Below are positions 1 through 11,139 of a DNA stretch of 64,000 nucleotides, piece by piece (positions within the stretch are counted from its first letter, which is position 1; every line of letters begins with the position of its first letter). A program made the translations under genes and the position numbers. The DNA comes from Camellia lanceoleosa (lineage: Eukaryota; Streptophyta; Magnoliopsida; Ericales; Theaceae): positions 162,933,040 to 162,997,039 of the forward strand of contig CM045758.1 in assembly GCA_025200525.1 (NCBI GenBank), written 5' to 3'. The notes under the pieces were generated by a model. It was given only the letters and a program-made list of their open reading frames with translations, was not told the origin of the DNA and ran no database searches.

Positions 1-2506
1 AATGCGTGATGGCCCAAGAAACCAAGTATGCACTTTGATTTCAAATGAGATGCACATCAAACAAACAAGTGAAACCCAACCTCTATCATATACAATTCAA
101 GAGGCAAGGCATGTATGCTCATGCAATGCAACATAGGCATGTTAACTAAGTGTGCAACATGAGCATGCAAGCAAATAATGCACAATGCATGTTAGGTACA
201 CAACCTAAGCGAGCAAGCATGCAAGATATGGAATAACAATAGGAGTGACAAGCACACAAGATGTGATCTAAGCATGCAAGTGTGCAAGGCATGCATCATG
301 TTAAGCAACCTAAACATGCAACGACACACAAGTATGCAACGACACACAAGGTGAGCATGCATCAACATGCAAGGGATGGTCTTACACTAACTTGGACAAC
401 TCTCTACTAGGTCCAAAACAGTGGCCAAAATGATGCAACAAAGACATGAAAACACACACACAAGCATGCATGCACAAGGCCTTAAACATGGAGCATAAGC
501 CATCAACTCTTCAAATCATGAAAGGGATGGAAAATACAAGTATGCAAGCATGGAATATGGACTGAAATATGGTTCCTAATGATGCCAAATCAAGAGAATA
601 AGCCAAGTAAAGCATGCTAGTGGCCCACACACCCCAGCCTAGTAAGCTAGAATGCAAAGGAGCTATACAAAGCATGGCAAGCATGACTCCAAAGGCCCAA
701 GACAGACCTTAAGTATGGCAAAACAGTGGTAAAACCCTCTTGGAGCTTAACCAAAATCATGCTAAAATGTCATCTCACAACATGATGTATGTTAGGCCAA
801 AACATAGGATTACAAGGTAAGCATACGATGCATGCAAGAGACCATTAAACCAAGAAAAAAAAGATCTAAGGCATGCCAAAATATGACCAAATACCCACTA
901 AAAATGTGTCCAATACATGCAAGAAGGGTACTCAACATGACCAGAACAACTCTGGAAATGGCTTATAGGGGTCCTAAAACCCACTGAAAAATGCCTGAAC
1001 CGAGCTCAAGAAGTGTGCAAATATAGGCCCCTTTGTAAGGCCAAAAGTGCAAGCAAACAAGACAACAAGGAGGGGGGATGGCCCTCTCCTAATTAGGACC
1101 TTAAACCACCATCCTCAACACTAAAATCCCTCAAGATTTCAGTGGTGAGGAGGCCCAAATAAGGTGGTCCCAGAGCTTACTAAAAATGCACAAAAATGTG
1201 GCCAAACAAGGCCTAAGAGGGGATAGACAACCCCAAACACCAAAGTGTTCTTGAAAAAACTTAAAAAGGAGCTAAAAGCAAGACTTTTTTCAGTTATACA
1301 CAAAGCTTAAATTAGCATGCAAGATAGGTCAAAAGCTAATGCAAGATTGGGAAAACTAAAGCAAAGAAGTTACCCTTGAAGAACCATTGATGAACAGCAA
1401 GGTCAGACCTCTTCTTGTGACCAAAACCAGCTTAAAACTCCAAGAACAAACCCTCAAGGTCTCTCAAGTCGAAGTGTGGTGTAATGGTGTGTGTGTTGGT
1501 GCAAAACTAAGAAGAAATCACCCTTTTAGGTCACAAAACACACACAAAAGAGGAGAGAGAGGGAAATATAGAGAGAGAGGGTGTATATATATCAGATATA
1601 TATGCCCTAGGTCTGGTTTTTGCTCCAAAATCTTCAACCCTAGACAATGGAGAAGAAGGGGGTCTTATATAGACATAGGAAAGGCTTGAAGCTTCTCTAA
1701 GAAGCTAAATGAAAAGGGGCAAAGGGTGCAAAGGGACCAAGGCTTCTAGAAGAAGCTAAGACAGCTGACCAAGCTTCCCCAAGAAGCTTGGCCAAAGGGT
1801 TTAACCTTTTAGAAGGAAAAGGGGGTCAAAGGCTCAAAATGGTCATCCCCGTGCATAGGGAGTGGGGTCTGTGCCTCCCAGCTGGCACAGCTGGCATGCA
1901 CCATGCCTGAGGGGGGTGCAGAAGGGTCACCGGCCATGAAAGGAGGTCATCGGCCCAATAAATGGCCGGTCGGCACAATATTTGGCCGACCTGCTATTTT
2001 CTTTGGCTAGTCGGCTAAATGTATGGCCGGTAGGTGGCCGGTAAGGTCAAAAAGTGGCCAGTGGGTGTCCAGGTTGAAGCCCCGGAAGTTAGCTTTCCAA
2101 TGCCACAAACCTTGCATTAAAATTTCTCCTGTACAAAAAGTTATGCCCTTTTTGGTGAAGTCGCGCAGATTCGATCCAACCGGGATGATGCCCAACTTCA
2201 ACCAATCATATCTCCCGCTCCCGGATTTGGCTTTGGGAGATTATTGAGTGAAAAATGAAGCCCCGGAAGTAAGCTTTCCAACGGTGGTGGCCTTATAGCT
2301 AAAATCCAAGTATGCAGATGCATAAGCCCGATTCAGCGAGGGCTGGTTGACCCTCTTCTACCCGGATTCACGCCGAACTTCTCCCAAACTAGTTTTCTCC
2401 TTTCCTTGCCAAAGAAATTGAACCTTTGCCCTGCACACCTTTTACCACCAAGTAAACCATTAGTAACGCCCAAGTCTTAAGGGCGGTCAAAAATGGGGTG
2501 TCTACA
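1..2506 (-). mobile_element. Tat-family LTR (LTR-C), 5' part only, minus strand
   Basis: The minus strand begins TGTAGACACCCCATTTTTGA at 2506, the start shared by every LTR of the dominant family here, and runs off the left window edge. Going inward it carries a GGCC-rich repeat cluster (about 1930-2050), a TATA box (1664-1672), a splice-donor-like site (1372-1373) and long low-complexity leader sequence; 1-130 matches the middle of other copies such as 28560-28700. The first bases match the LTR start at 13396 better than those at 26069 or 63702, so it may belong to the A subfamily. It was inserted in the gag of element B: the base after the LTR starts the candidate target duplication ccagc (2507-2511), whose partner is outside. 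Whether it is a solo LTR or part of a full element cannot be told. Confidence 0.85.
1664..1672 (-). promoter_or_regulatory. TATA box of LTR-C
   Basis: The minus strand reads CTATATAAG about 835 bp inside the LTR. The GGCC cluster lies upstream, and a splice-donor-like TTCAAGGGTAAC lies about 290 bp downstream. The same order recurs in the other family LTRs, which supports a core promoter. Confidence 0.55.
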
Positions 2507-2511
2507 CCAGC

Positions 2512-3543
2512 TTTGACCCGTAGTGCGTCATCTTCAACTTTGCAATATTCCTCGACTTTCTTCATCAACGACCAGACTGTTTTGGGGGGCCTTCTAGTCA
2601 AGGAACTGTGGAGGGCACTATCATGATGCAACCCCATTTTAAAGTTGGTGATGGCCATGGAGTCGTTGCAGGCGTCATACACAAGATTAAAGTATTCCCA
2701 ATAGCGCGCCGAATATGCCAGTAATGTTTCCCCTGACTGGATTTGCATTGCCCAAAGTGAATTGGCCTGCTTCGGCTAGACCTCATTGGTGATGAACCTT
2801 GCCCTGAAGGATTTTTTGGAGTTGATGGAAGCTCTTAATCGATGTCAGTTCCAATTTGTAATACCATCGGACGGCCAACGGTCCCAAATTGCTCAAAAAT
2901 ATTCGGCACATGTGGGCTTTGTCGTCCGCGTGTAACGTTATAGCTTGCTTGTAATGTCGGATGTCATCAGTGGGGTCTAATTTCCGGTCGTACAGGATGA
3001 ACGATGGGGCTTTAAACTTTTTGGGTAGTACTGCCTTCGCGATCCGTCGCACAAAGGGGTTATGCTGGTCCTCTTCGCCTGAACCATTTCGCCTTCGCTT
3101 ATGGCGTGCACACGGACTCTCTTCGGAGGAGCTGGTGGTTTCAACTCATCCCTTCCTTTTGGGTTCTGGGGATAATGAGTTAGAATCACTGTCATTTTCT
3201 TGTCTTCAAACTCGAGGTTGTCGACCATCTTCTCTCAAAGGTCGTTTGGGATCTTGGCATGCAGCTTGCTTAGATTTTGCTACTTCCAGGGCCAAATCGT
3301 GACGGTGGCGCTCGTTCTTAGCGATCATGTTTTCTAGCCTCTGTTTGTTTTGCTTCGCCTGTTCCATGATCGCTTGCATTGTCTCATGTGCTGAAGTCGA
3401 TGGTGAGTTCTGGGCAAGTGAGTCGAAGTTTAAGGCACGTCTTGCGGCGATAGTCTCCGGTCCAAGCATGTTTGTTGGAGTGAGGTCATCTCTCTGTGTG
3501 GTTTCGTCAGTGACTATCGGAGGGTCTTCCGTTACGTCCGCCA
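2512..3543 (-). pseudogene. gag of element B, frameshifted and truncated
   Basis: Gag forms the retrotransposon particle. The likely start is the ATG at 3543 (MADVTEDPP), just after the PBS. The frame is open to about 3206 and includes a charged, coiled-coil-like stretch (KQNKQRLENMIAKNERHR). It then shifts frame twice. The capsid part appears at 3052-2783 (FKAPSFILYDRKLDPTDDIR, AVRWYYKLELTSIKSF) and 2748-2512 (GETLLAYSARYWEYFNLVYD, LTRRPPKTVWSLMKKVEEY), matching the Retrotrans_gag pattern of a YDG..DP..H block, a W-x2-L-P-like block and a FxxGL..D..SL block. The frame ends where LTR-C was inserted. No zinc knuckle is left. Frameshifts show it is dead. Confidence 0.75.
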
Positions 3544-3559
3544 TGGATGTAGTTGAGTA

Positions 3560-3577
3560 TTCCCATAGACGACGCCA
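3560..3577 (-). other. Primer binding site of element B
   Basis: TGGCGTCGTCTATGGGAA on the minus strand lies a few bases after the LTR end (CCCCACA) and 17 bp before the gag ATG. It starts with TGG, complementary to tRNA CCA. The tRNA is not assigned. Confidence 0.5.
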
Positions 3578-3783
3578 ATTGTGGGGAAGTGGTTTGGAAA
3601 TACTCTTTTGATCCACTGGGACACTTGAGATCCTCAGCTAGCAACCTGAAAAGGAATGAACATTCTAGTCGGGGGTGCCGAAATTAGCACTCTGACGGTT
3701 AAGTCAGTGTATGCTCTCTTAGTTACTTGTATCTTAAGTTAAGCGTAATAATTCTCACATACCTCTCTTTGGTTGTTGCTCTT

Positions 3784-3794
3784 CTATTTATATA
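3784..3794 (-). promoter_or_regulatory. TATA box of element B LTR
   Basis: The minus strand reads TATATAAATAG, about 225 bp into a 440-bp LTR, a usual U3 position. It is preceded by GC-richer sequence and followed by a pyrimidine-rich stretch. Confidence 0.6.
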
Positions 3795-4018
3795 CTCTCC
3801 CAGTCCTCAGGATGGGGCCCATTATTAATCTGTCGTTTGATTGCTTACTCGACCCTGCCTTTGTCGTACTCCAGCTTCCAATCGGCCCCTCGTTCAGCTG
3901 GCTTTGTGGCCAACTAGCATATTCGACGTCCAGAACGTACAAAACAGGGCAGTATTACATGTACCAATTATCTAAATATATATTCGACCTATCTGCGTCC
4001 ACATTTATCCGTCTCTCA

Positions 4019-4856
4019 CGGTAGCCGAGCCTATTAAATTGCATATCGCATGTGTTGCATTAGGCATCTTGTATAGTTAGGGATCATGCATTATTTACTA
4101 ACTCATGGGAGTTTTTATGCTTTAGCATACTTGCATAAGTGTGAATGTTGCCATGACTAGCATGCTTGCCATGAGGCTATATGCTTAAAGGCTATACTGC
4201 TTGAATGCTTGTGGATGAAGGCTTGTTGTTTGAATTGGAATGATTCAACAAATGTAAGTTTTAAGCCCACTTTGTTGAGTGGCAAACCTGTTTTAAGCCC
4301 ACTATGTTTGGTGGCAAATCTGCAAACTTTTAAGCCCACTTGAGGTGGCAAATTCAAAATATTTTTTGCAAACAAACATGAGTTGAATTGTTCCAACTTG
4401 AGCAAACTAGTCTATACTTGCTTGTGTGTATCACATAGTAAAGCTAGTTTAATAACCGGAATAAGAATACATAAATGTTTATAAAATATCATATCATGAT
4501 TAGTAGAGGTCGATCTTTGATCGGTCATGACCTTCCCCCTTCGTACCTAAGTTTCCGAGCCGAGGCAACTTTGGTGATGACGGACACGTGGCCTTCGGCA
4601 CGAGTCAGGGTTTCCTAAATTTTTCCAAAATAAAAAATATTTAGGTGGCGACTCTGTATCTGGTAAAGCAGTCCAATTTTGGCATTATTTGATTTAAAAT
4701 TGATTTTCCAAAAGATTTGCCGGATTTAGACTCTTTGATGTTTATCAGTTTCACATGGCACTTGTGAGACTAGATTCAGAACCGCGGGAGTCCGAACTGT
4801 GAGGCCCTTCATTTCAAACCTTTCAAAAAGAAGGGCACAAAAAAGACGAGTCCACA
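4019..4856 (+). repeat. 5' LTR of element A, 3' part
   Basis: From gtagccgagcc at 4021 to gtccaca at 4856 this matches the last 0.85 kb of the other family LTRs (for example 20884-21757 and 42478-43323). It includes the internal PBS-like TGGCGACTCTG at 4646. The rest of the LTR was displaced by the insertion of element B and lies left of the window. Confidence 0.85.
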
Positions 4857-4861
4857 GTTTC

Positions 4862-4879
4862 TGGCGACTCTGCTGGGGA
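4862..4879 (+). other. Primer binding site of element A (tRNA-Arg type)
   Basis: TGGCGACTCTGCTGGGGA lies 5 bases after the LTR end. It is complementary to a tRNA 3' end of the form ...CCCCAGCxGAGTCG-CCA, as in plant tRNA-Arg (from memory of the family, not searched). D (21763) and E (53033) have the same site with one or two changes. Confidence 0.8.
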
Positions 4880-5718
4880 TTTAGAGAACTTGACTCGAAC
4901 TCATGATATGACATTTTATCTACACTTATGTGTTTCTTTGCATTTGCATTTTCATTGGTGTGCCTAAGTCATAGTGTTTGCCATCTGCTATTCATAGACG
5001 GTTTGCCAGAGGCTCGCTTGGAAAAGCTTGCCAAAAGACTGATTGGTTGTGGGCTCTGCCACGATGGGAACACAACCCTTGGATTTGGACTACTGTTGTA
5101 CCGTTTGATCCTCCTTTCACTTCTCGGTGTTAGGTGTAAGAGGTATATTAGGTAGTCTTGCTGAGGTACCGTTTTTGACTAATCGACCTAGTTGCATATC
5201 GGAAACCATAGCGACTATTCCAAACTAGGACAAGATGCTTACCTGAATGCAGGAATTGTGTGAAACGGCTTGTTTTGAATAGTGAACCCTAGCTCCTGAT
5301 GAAACTAGGACAGGATAACCTTATCCCCTCATAGGGGTGTTTTGGCTCTCACTTAACTGGTATGTGCTTTACAGTGAAACTATACAGGGATGTGCATATC
5401 AATTGCCAAGTTGGTATCTGTTTTGGGGCAAAATTCGGTAGAGAGCATAGTTATTTAGCTATGCTTATATCTGTTCTAGTGAAATTGGGCTGAGATGCTG
5501 TCTGTTTTCTCTTTTGCAAGGTAGTCTTAGAACTATAGCTTCAGAAGGCTCCAATATCCCCCGGGTACTCTGGACTAGTGTCGATAGACTTTGTTAAAAT
5601 CAAGAGCAACTAGTGTTTCATTTGCTTGTGGCAAGGCAAAAAAGGGCCAAACAGGGCTCACTAGTTCCACTGATCCAACAGTCACCAGTTAGATCACCTT
5701 TGCCAACTCAGCAGATCC
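4880..5718 (+). other. Leader of element A between PBS and gag
   Basis: No gene. It matches the leaders of D (21781-22490) and E (53051-53690). A short hairpin lies at about 5323-5338 (CCCCT-cat-AGGGG), followed by GTTTTGGCTCTC in all three elements. A pyrimidine tract ending in AG (ctcttttgcaag, 5509-5520) shortly before gag is a candidate splice acceptor. Confidence 0.6.
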
Positions 5719-7690
5719 ATGATGACACAGAGTCCAGATGAAGTTGTGGCCATGATAGCGGCGTTAAACTAGGGAATTGCCATGCAAGATGAGACCAACG
5801 ATGAAATGCAACGCCTATTTGGGGTATCTACCACACATCCAGTCCTGGGCCCCCAGCTGAACTTTGACCCACACATTGACCATTTTTGACAGGTCTGGAG
5901 ATCCTATGGTACATATCCGGCTTTTCTTGGATGTTTTGAAACCGATGGGTCTGACTAAGCCTTAGAAACTCTCTCTTTATGGAAGAACCCTGTCGGGTAT
6001 AGCAGCCACTTGGTACGCCAAGTTGGAGGGCACAGTGAAGCAGAACTGGGAAGAGATGGCTGAGGTGTTTGTCAATCAGTACTCTTACAATACCCAACTT
6101 GAAATGACCATTTAAGATCTTGAAGTAATCCACCAGAATCCTAGAGAACCTTTTGTGGAATTTGTTGCAAAGTGAAGAGCAAAGGCAGCACAAATGACAG
6201 ATCGACCTTCTGAGAGGGACCAAGTGTGAATAATGGTGCAGAACCTTGAGCCTGATATGCTGCAAAAGTTAATAGTTGCTCCACTATTCACTTTCAAAAA
6301 TTTACATGAATTAGGGGTTCAAATTAAGAGTGCATTCAATAAGGGGATTATTCCTAGAACAAGTGAACCAACACGGAGGGTGATTTCCGGGAGTACCAAT
6401 GCTGGCGGTAGCACTATTCCCAAACCCACTTAAATCAATACCGTCACCATTAATCCCAAAACTGCCAACCCCTTTGCCAATGCTAACCCACAAACATCTA
6501 GCCCAACCCGAGCTCAAGGCAGAACTTTCACCCCCCTCTATATGAGCCTAACTAGCGTACTAAAAGTCCTGATGGAAAGAGGGTATCTCAAAGCCCTTAA
6601 TCCTCAACCTCTACCTGACCTCTTCCCTGCCAGACATAACCCCACCAAATATTGTGTGTACCATCAACAACGTGGTCATGGCACCAATCATTGTTACCGC
6701 CTTCGTTATGAGGTCCAGAATCTTATCGACAACCAGATGATAGCTCTACCTCAAGACCCCAATGACCAAGTACCTCATCCACACCTTAACCTCATCCATA
6801 CACTACTTCTTACCTACAACCCCAGCATATACATCACCCCAGCTCATTTACCCAAGCCTGAGGTGTTCATTCCATAAAGCACAGACTTGTGTATGATGGA
6901 TGCACTCAAACCCCAATCATCTCAAACCCATGAACCCACTACTTTTGATCTGATGAGCATGATTAAAGATCTTCATAGAATAGTGGCAAATCTAGCCTTT
7001 GGGATATTGGCTCCGTCATCGACCACATCACATACCAAGAATTTCACATCAAAAGGCTCCCCAATCTTGTGACGGGCTACGTTGGAAGAAGGCCAATCCC
7101 TTGGCAAAGTGAAGGCAAATGGCAAGAATAAGGTAGGGGTAGGCATTGGTCCCTATGAACATCTTCAATGGGCTATTGAGGCTTTGAAAGTCGAAGGACT
7201 AAGCAAACAACAAGTGCTTGTAGTTGTTGCAAAAACTGTGGATGACACTTTTGCCGCCCAAGTTAGGGACACTTTGAATCTAGGGATAAGCCATGAAAAG
7301 GGATGTTATACCAGAAACGCCCCTTTCAACTCCAATCCTACACTCGAAAGAGATCATCAAACCCAGTCAGCACCTGTCAACCCCTTTGCTGATACATCCA
7401 ACACAACTTCACAAACCTCAAGCCATCAGGCCCAAGTCCAGAGGGTGTTCACCCCACTTTACATGACCTTATCCAAAGCTCTCAAACCCTCATAGGACAA
7501 GACCATCTCAAACCCCTTGAGCCTCAGCCTCTCCCGGATCCCCTTCCAGCCAGGCATAATGCTGCCAAGTACTGTGCCTTCCATCAATAAACCGATCATG
7601 ACACTGACGGTTGTTATCATCTTTGCTATAAAGTTCAAGATCTGATTGACAACGAGGTCATCGCCACACTAGGTCCTACAAAGTCTATCG
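5719..7690 (+). pseudogene. gag of element A, with a duplicated C-terminal module
   Basis: The likely start is the ATG at 5719 (MMTQSPDEVVAMIAALN), paired with MMTQYSEEIVVMTAALD in element E. A capsid-like core follows at about 5900-6340 (TLSGIAATWYAKLEG, WEEMAEVFVNQYSYNTQ, REPFVEFVAK). A C-terminal module follows at 6540-6880 with YCVYHQQRGHGTNHC, a C-x2-H-x4-H-x4-C zinc-knuckle-like site, then LRYEVQNLIDNQ. A spacer with EPTTFDLMSMIKDL and a helix-rich block (EHLQWAIEALKVEGLSKQQ, 7160-7240) leads to a second copy of the module at about 7440-7690 (RVFTPLYMTLSKAL, YCAFHQ, VQDLIDNEVIATL). In-frame TAGs, such as at 5770 where element E has CAA, and frame changes make it dead. Confidence 0.75.
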
Positions 7691-8208
7691 GCATTAGATC
7701 AATGAACTGGGGGGATAATGTGACTATGTGATCGGGATGAACCACCTACTGATGGCACTGATTTTTACTCCAAATATGGCGGATGGCACGCACTGTTTTG
7801 AGCAATTTGCAAATGTTGTTTATTTTACTCTCTAACTTGGGTAGTGAGTCAATCTTTTGTATTGAGTCAGTCTTGTTGTATTCAGTTAGTCTTTTGTATG
7901 GATTATGTCTTGTTGTGTCGGAGGTTGGTGATTTCGAGCGTGTTAACTCGGGCATCACTTTCTTGTTTTGCGTTTTTCCTTTACACTCTTTCTTTTGCGT
8001 CTATTTCTATCATGGAGCCAGTAGAGCCAGAAGATCTGAATGAAACGGCAGTCATTTTCACCTACTTTTTCTGTTCCTTTAAATCATTGCATTGACCTAA
8101 GTTTTTCAAAACTTTTCTAACATTATGATGAAAACAAAGTGGGAGGAATTCCTCGGGATTTGCAAAAATTTGATCAACTGAGAGAAAGAGAGGCATGCTA
8201 AGCCCTTA
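7691..8208 (+). other. Gag-to-pol spacer of element A
   Basis: No coding pattern is seen. The segment aligns in order with 54740-55320 of element E (GGATGAACCACCT-like start, runs of GAGTCAGTCTTTTGT, and CTATCATGG...GAAGATCTGAATG near the end), so it is a shared part of the pol-less subfamily and not random filler. Confidence 0.5.
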
Positions 8209-8391
8209 ATGAATGAGATCATGTTTGTTAATGTGAGTACTAAAAAGGATCCTGGCCTAGTCCAGATTGGTTCTACATTGTCTTCAAGAGAGCTCGAGCG
8301 AGTAGTCGCTTTCTTAAAAGATTTCAAAAAAATGTTTTGCGTAGTCCTACAAAGACATGTGTGGAATCGCTCTCGAAATTATACAGCATAG
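8209..8391 (+). pseudogene. Stub of the pre-RT linker of pol (element A)
   Basis: The frame reads KKDPGLVQIGSTLSSREL and AFLKDFKKMFC. This corresponds to EKDPRLVQIRSTLSSKER and ALLKDFKDVFTWSY just before RT in element D (31080-31190). Sequence related to RT is then missing; only about 60 residues of pol remain. Element E keeps the same stub at 55323-55500. Confidence 0.7.
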
Positions 8392-8850
8392 GATCACTGT
8401 CGGCCTCAAGACTCAACCCCTTTGCTTTCAAACCTTGAACCTCAACTTAGAATATTCGATGATCAACCAAAATATGAGGTTTGCGTGGTCGGATTGGAAG
8501 CAACCTTTGAAGTAGGGGCAATAAGATCAGATGTCATCAAAGAAAACTTGCAAAGCTAGATAAGAAGCATCCCTTGAACTAGGGGCAAAAAAGGTCAGAT
8601 ATGCTCGAAGATTCAAAGCTGGGTCATTTTGCCAACCAATGAAGACCGGCAAGAAAACTAAGTCCCAGAATCTGAGAGAAGAAAATTTATTGCTGAAAGG
8701 ACAATCGAGTTCCTATCGACAACACTAGAGGCAAATTCAGACCCGATTGGATGGACTCCTACATCATCAGCGAACAACAGCCATTCTCCTGGATTCAGAT
8801 GGCTTCAAGATCTCAAAACTGATCAACATGGACAAGTTAAGCTTTTCTAT
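8392..8850 (+). other. Pol deletion scar and integrase tail remnant (element A)
   Basis: After the linker stub come short, unrecognised stretches. Then at about 8755-8840 there are remnants of the integrase C-terminus: CTCCTACATCATCA resembles the GPYIIK coding segment of D (34196), and ATCAACATGGACAAGTTAAG resembles the VDKLKKYY end (34278). This places the right end of the pol deletion. Confidence 0.5.
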
Positions 8851-8857
8851 CATTGAG

Positions 8858-9055
8858 AGGCTCGCTGGGCTAAAAACCCAGAAGGGCGACCCAGGGAAAA
8901 GTTAAAGCAGAGAAAAGAAAAAGAACAAAAATGAAAAGAATGAAAAGAAAAAAAAAAGAAGAAAAGGAAAAAGAAGAAGAAAGAAAAATGAAAAGAAAAA
9001 ATAGCTCGCAAGGTTGAAAACCCGGAAGGGCAGCTTTGGCAAAAGTTAGAGCGCA
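8858..9055 (+). repeat. Duplicated post-pol motif flanking a polypurine spacer (element A)
   Basis: Two imperfect copies of a motif (GGCTCGC..GG..GAAAACCC..AAGGGC..C..AAAAGTTAGAGC) lie at 8858-8905 and about 9003-9052, separated by roughly 100 bases that are almost only A and G. D has the pair at 34313-34440 with a 30-base spacer. E has it at 55738-55968 with a 130-base purine spacer. Confidence 0.65.
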
Positions 9056-10860
9056 AAAGGAGAGTGTCAACACCTGAGTGAACCTCAACCCCAGAACTAC
9101 GTACAGCCTGATTCTCGTCTTTGGGATACGTAGGCAATTTCATCCTGAAGTTCCGCCTCAACCATTTTCAGCTTGCTGGTCTCATCCTTGTTGATTGGCT
9201 TATCCTTGTTCAAACCCAGCTATCTTATCCATGTGCAAATTGGCTGATCTTTGTTCAAATTCGGTTGTCCTATTCTGTTACAAGGTTCAGCTGTAAAGCA
9301 AATCAAATTCAGATCTAAGATTGTGCATCTCGAGAGTAGATTCTGTGTTAAGTAGTGGCCATTTGCAAAAATAGTTTTGAAAATTTTTAGTGAGGTTGAC
9401 TAGTTTTCACAAAAATTATTCTATTTTTTCAAAACTGGACCATTTCTTGGACCCAAAAAAGGAAAATTCTCAGTGCTCGCAACCTGACTTGCATGATTTC
9501 AAAGCAAAAAGTCGAACAAGCATGTTAATCTAACTCTCATGTTGGTCAAAATTATTTTAGTAGAAAGTCAAAAACAAAAAATGGTCAAAATGATGAACTA
9601 GGGGCACGATTGAGTCAGGTTTTCTATCTTGTTCCCATTATTAACGTACTTGCTAGAAAGGGCGCAACTAAAGTTAGCCGCAGGAGCCAAAAGCTCTCTC
9701 ATTCTCCAAGCAACGAGGTACCAAGCCAAGTGCGAAGCACAAACTGAAAATGGAGCTAGATATTCGATTCCCTTATCTAGATGATTACACCCGAATTGGC
9801 GTCTGACCCAAAATGGGGACATAGAAAACGCAATGTGTGAGACCAATCAATTGTATGCATGGTTGGTGGGACATGCTGTAATTCATCTTGGTCAAGCTAA
9901 GCCAAGGGCATCGTCAACCGATGTTAGTTGCAGATCTGCTGCACATCCAGTCGCATCACAACTCCTCTGTGGGAAAGCTCACTAGTTGTGAGCGAAAAAA
10001 GGAGAATCTAGTAGAATACTAGAGGCAGGAGCCCACAACTTCCTGCTTATCCATCAACCACAAAGGGAATGGATAAAAAATAAAAGAGATTAAAGAATAG
10101 AGAGATGTGCGCTGAGAGAAAAAGTGAGAAAAAGGGCTTTTAAGAGAAAAAGATATTGAGTGCCAAAGTAATGTAAGAATCACAAATAAGAAATTGTGGG
10201 AAACAATACCCGAAGCAATACGCTCCTCATGAACTGAGAGGTCTTCTGCCGATGGAAAGCAAATATCAAGTGTTGTGTTTATTGTTTTTGTTTGTCTCGA
10301 TTCTTGTTTTGAGGCGTTTTGAATGTCAATAGATGTTTTTAGATTGTTTTACCTTCATTTTCTCTTTGTTGAGTCGTGGTGTATTGTAGTCAGTCGCAGG
10401 CTCAATACCCGGTTAAAAACTCATTTCTCAATTTCAATTTCAAAAATAAAATCGTTTTGTGCTCAAAGCACCGTGCCATTCCCAACAAGATGTACAAAAC
10501 AAGATTCTTTCTTTCATAAACTGCAGGGTTCAACCCTGATCAAGAGAGCAACCAAACCAGGACCTATCTGAAACTACATAGGTTTTGGACTGCAAAATAA
10601 AAGAAAAGTGGGAAAATTAGAGCATCTGAGTTCAGCAAATTCCGAGATTGCATTCCAGGTGCACCTTCTCAGGCCTTGTCATTTCTTTGGAGTATGAGTG
10701 TACCTCGACTCCAAATTCAAGCCTGCTTCAAGTCAGAATGATAATCACAACATGCAGATGTTCCCCCTCGCCAATACGAACAGTGTGTATCCTTTTTGAG
10801 TTGAGCATGTTGTAAAGTCCTTCCAGCAGTAAATCGGAGGCACCAAAGTACATATTTGAT
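9056..10860 (+). other. 3' non-coding region of element A
   Basis: No gene. It aligns in order with E 55975-57345 and in part with D 34440-35640 (GGGATACGTAGGCAAC, TTTTCAGTGCTC, GGGGCACxxTTGAGTCAGG, AGAGAGATTAAxxAATAGAGAGGT). At about 10640-10660 it jumps to sequence that in E and D lies beyond the PMD gene (61520 and 44470 onward), marking the loss of that gene. Confidence 0.55.
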
Positions 10861-10929
10861 TCCCTTCTATTGCATAAAATGTGTGCTTTTTTATACACTT
10901 CTGTTGCATGCGTGCCTTGCATCGTTTAT

Positions 10930-11125
10930 GATTCATGCATAGAATGTGCGTTCAATTTTGCATAGAACATGCTTGCTCGTCTCTTGCATAGAATATGCGT
11001 TCAATTTTGCATAGAATATGCTTGTCTCTTGCATAGAACATGCTTTCAACATAGAATATGCTCGTCTCTTGCATAGAACATGCTTTCGATTTTGCATAGA
11101 ATATGCTCGTCTATTTTGCATAGAA
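10930..11125 (+). repeat. Tandem hairpin repeat, GCATAGAAYATGC type
   Basis: Units such as TGCATAGAATATGCTTGTCTC recur about seven times, each able to pair GCAT(A) with (T)ATGC across a loop of a few bases. They lie directly before the GCAC-GTGC array. Confidence 0.75.
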
Positions 11126-11139
11126 CATGCCTCGCACTT

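Larger units (their letters stand above)
2507..4018 (-). mobile_element. Element B: different Ty3/gypsy retrotransposon, 5' LTR plus partial gag
   Basis: On the minus strand a short LTR (4018 to about 3580, starting TGAGAGACGG) is followed by a PBS-like TGGCGTCGTCTATGGGAA (3577-3560) and a gag reading frame starting at 3543. The LTR has its own TATA box at 3794-3784. LTR length, PBS and Gag sequence all differ from the dominant family, so this is a separate Ty3/gypsy lineage; the Gag looks Tat-like. It sits inside the LTR of element A: family LTR sequence resumes right after 4018 with cggtagccgagcc. The candidate target duplication is cggta (4019-4023), but its partner lies left of the window. 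Everything 3' of gag is cut off by LTR-C at 2506. Confidence 0.75.

Noticed and set aside
8850..9161. Phe/Ser-rich minus-strand reading frames, also at 55721-55959
   Set aside because: They are shadows of the purine-only spacers of the post-pol motif.
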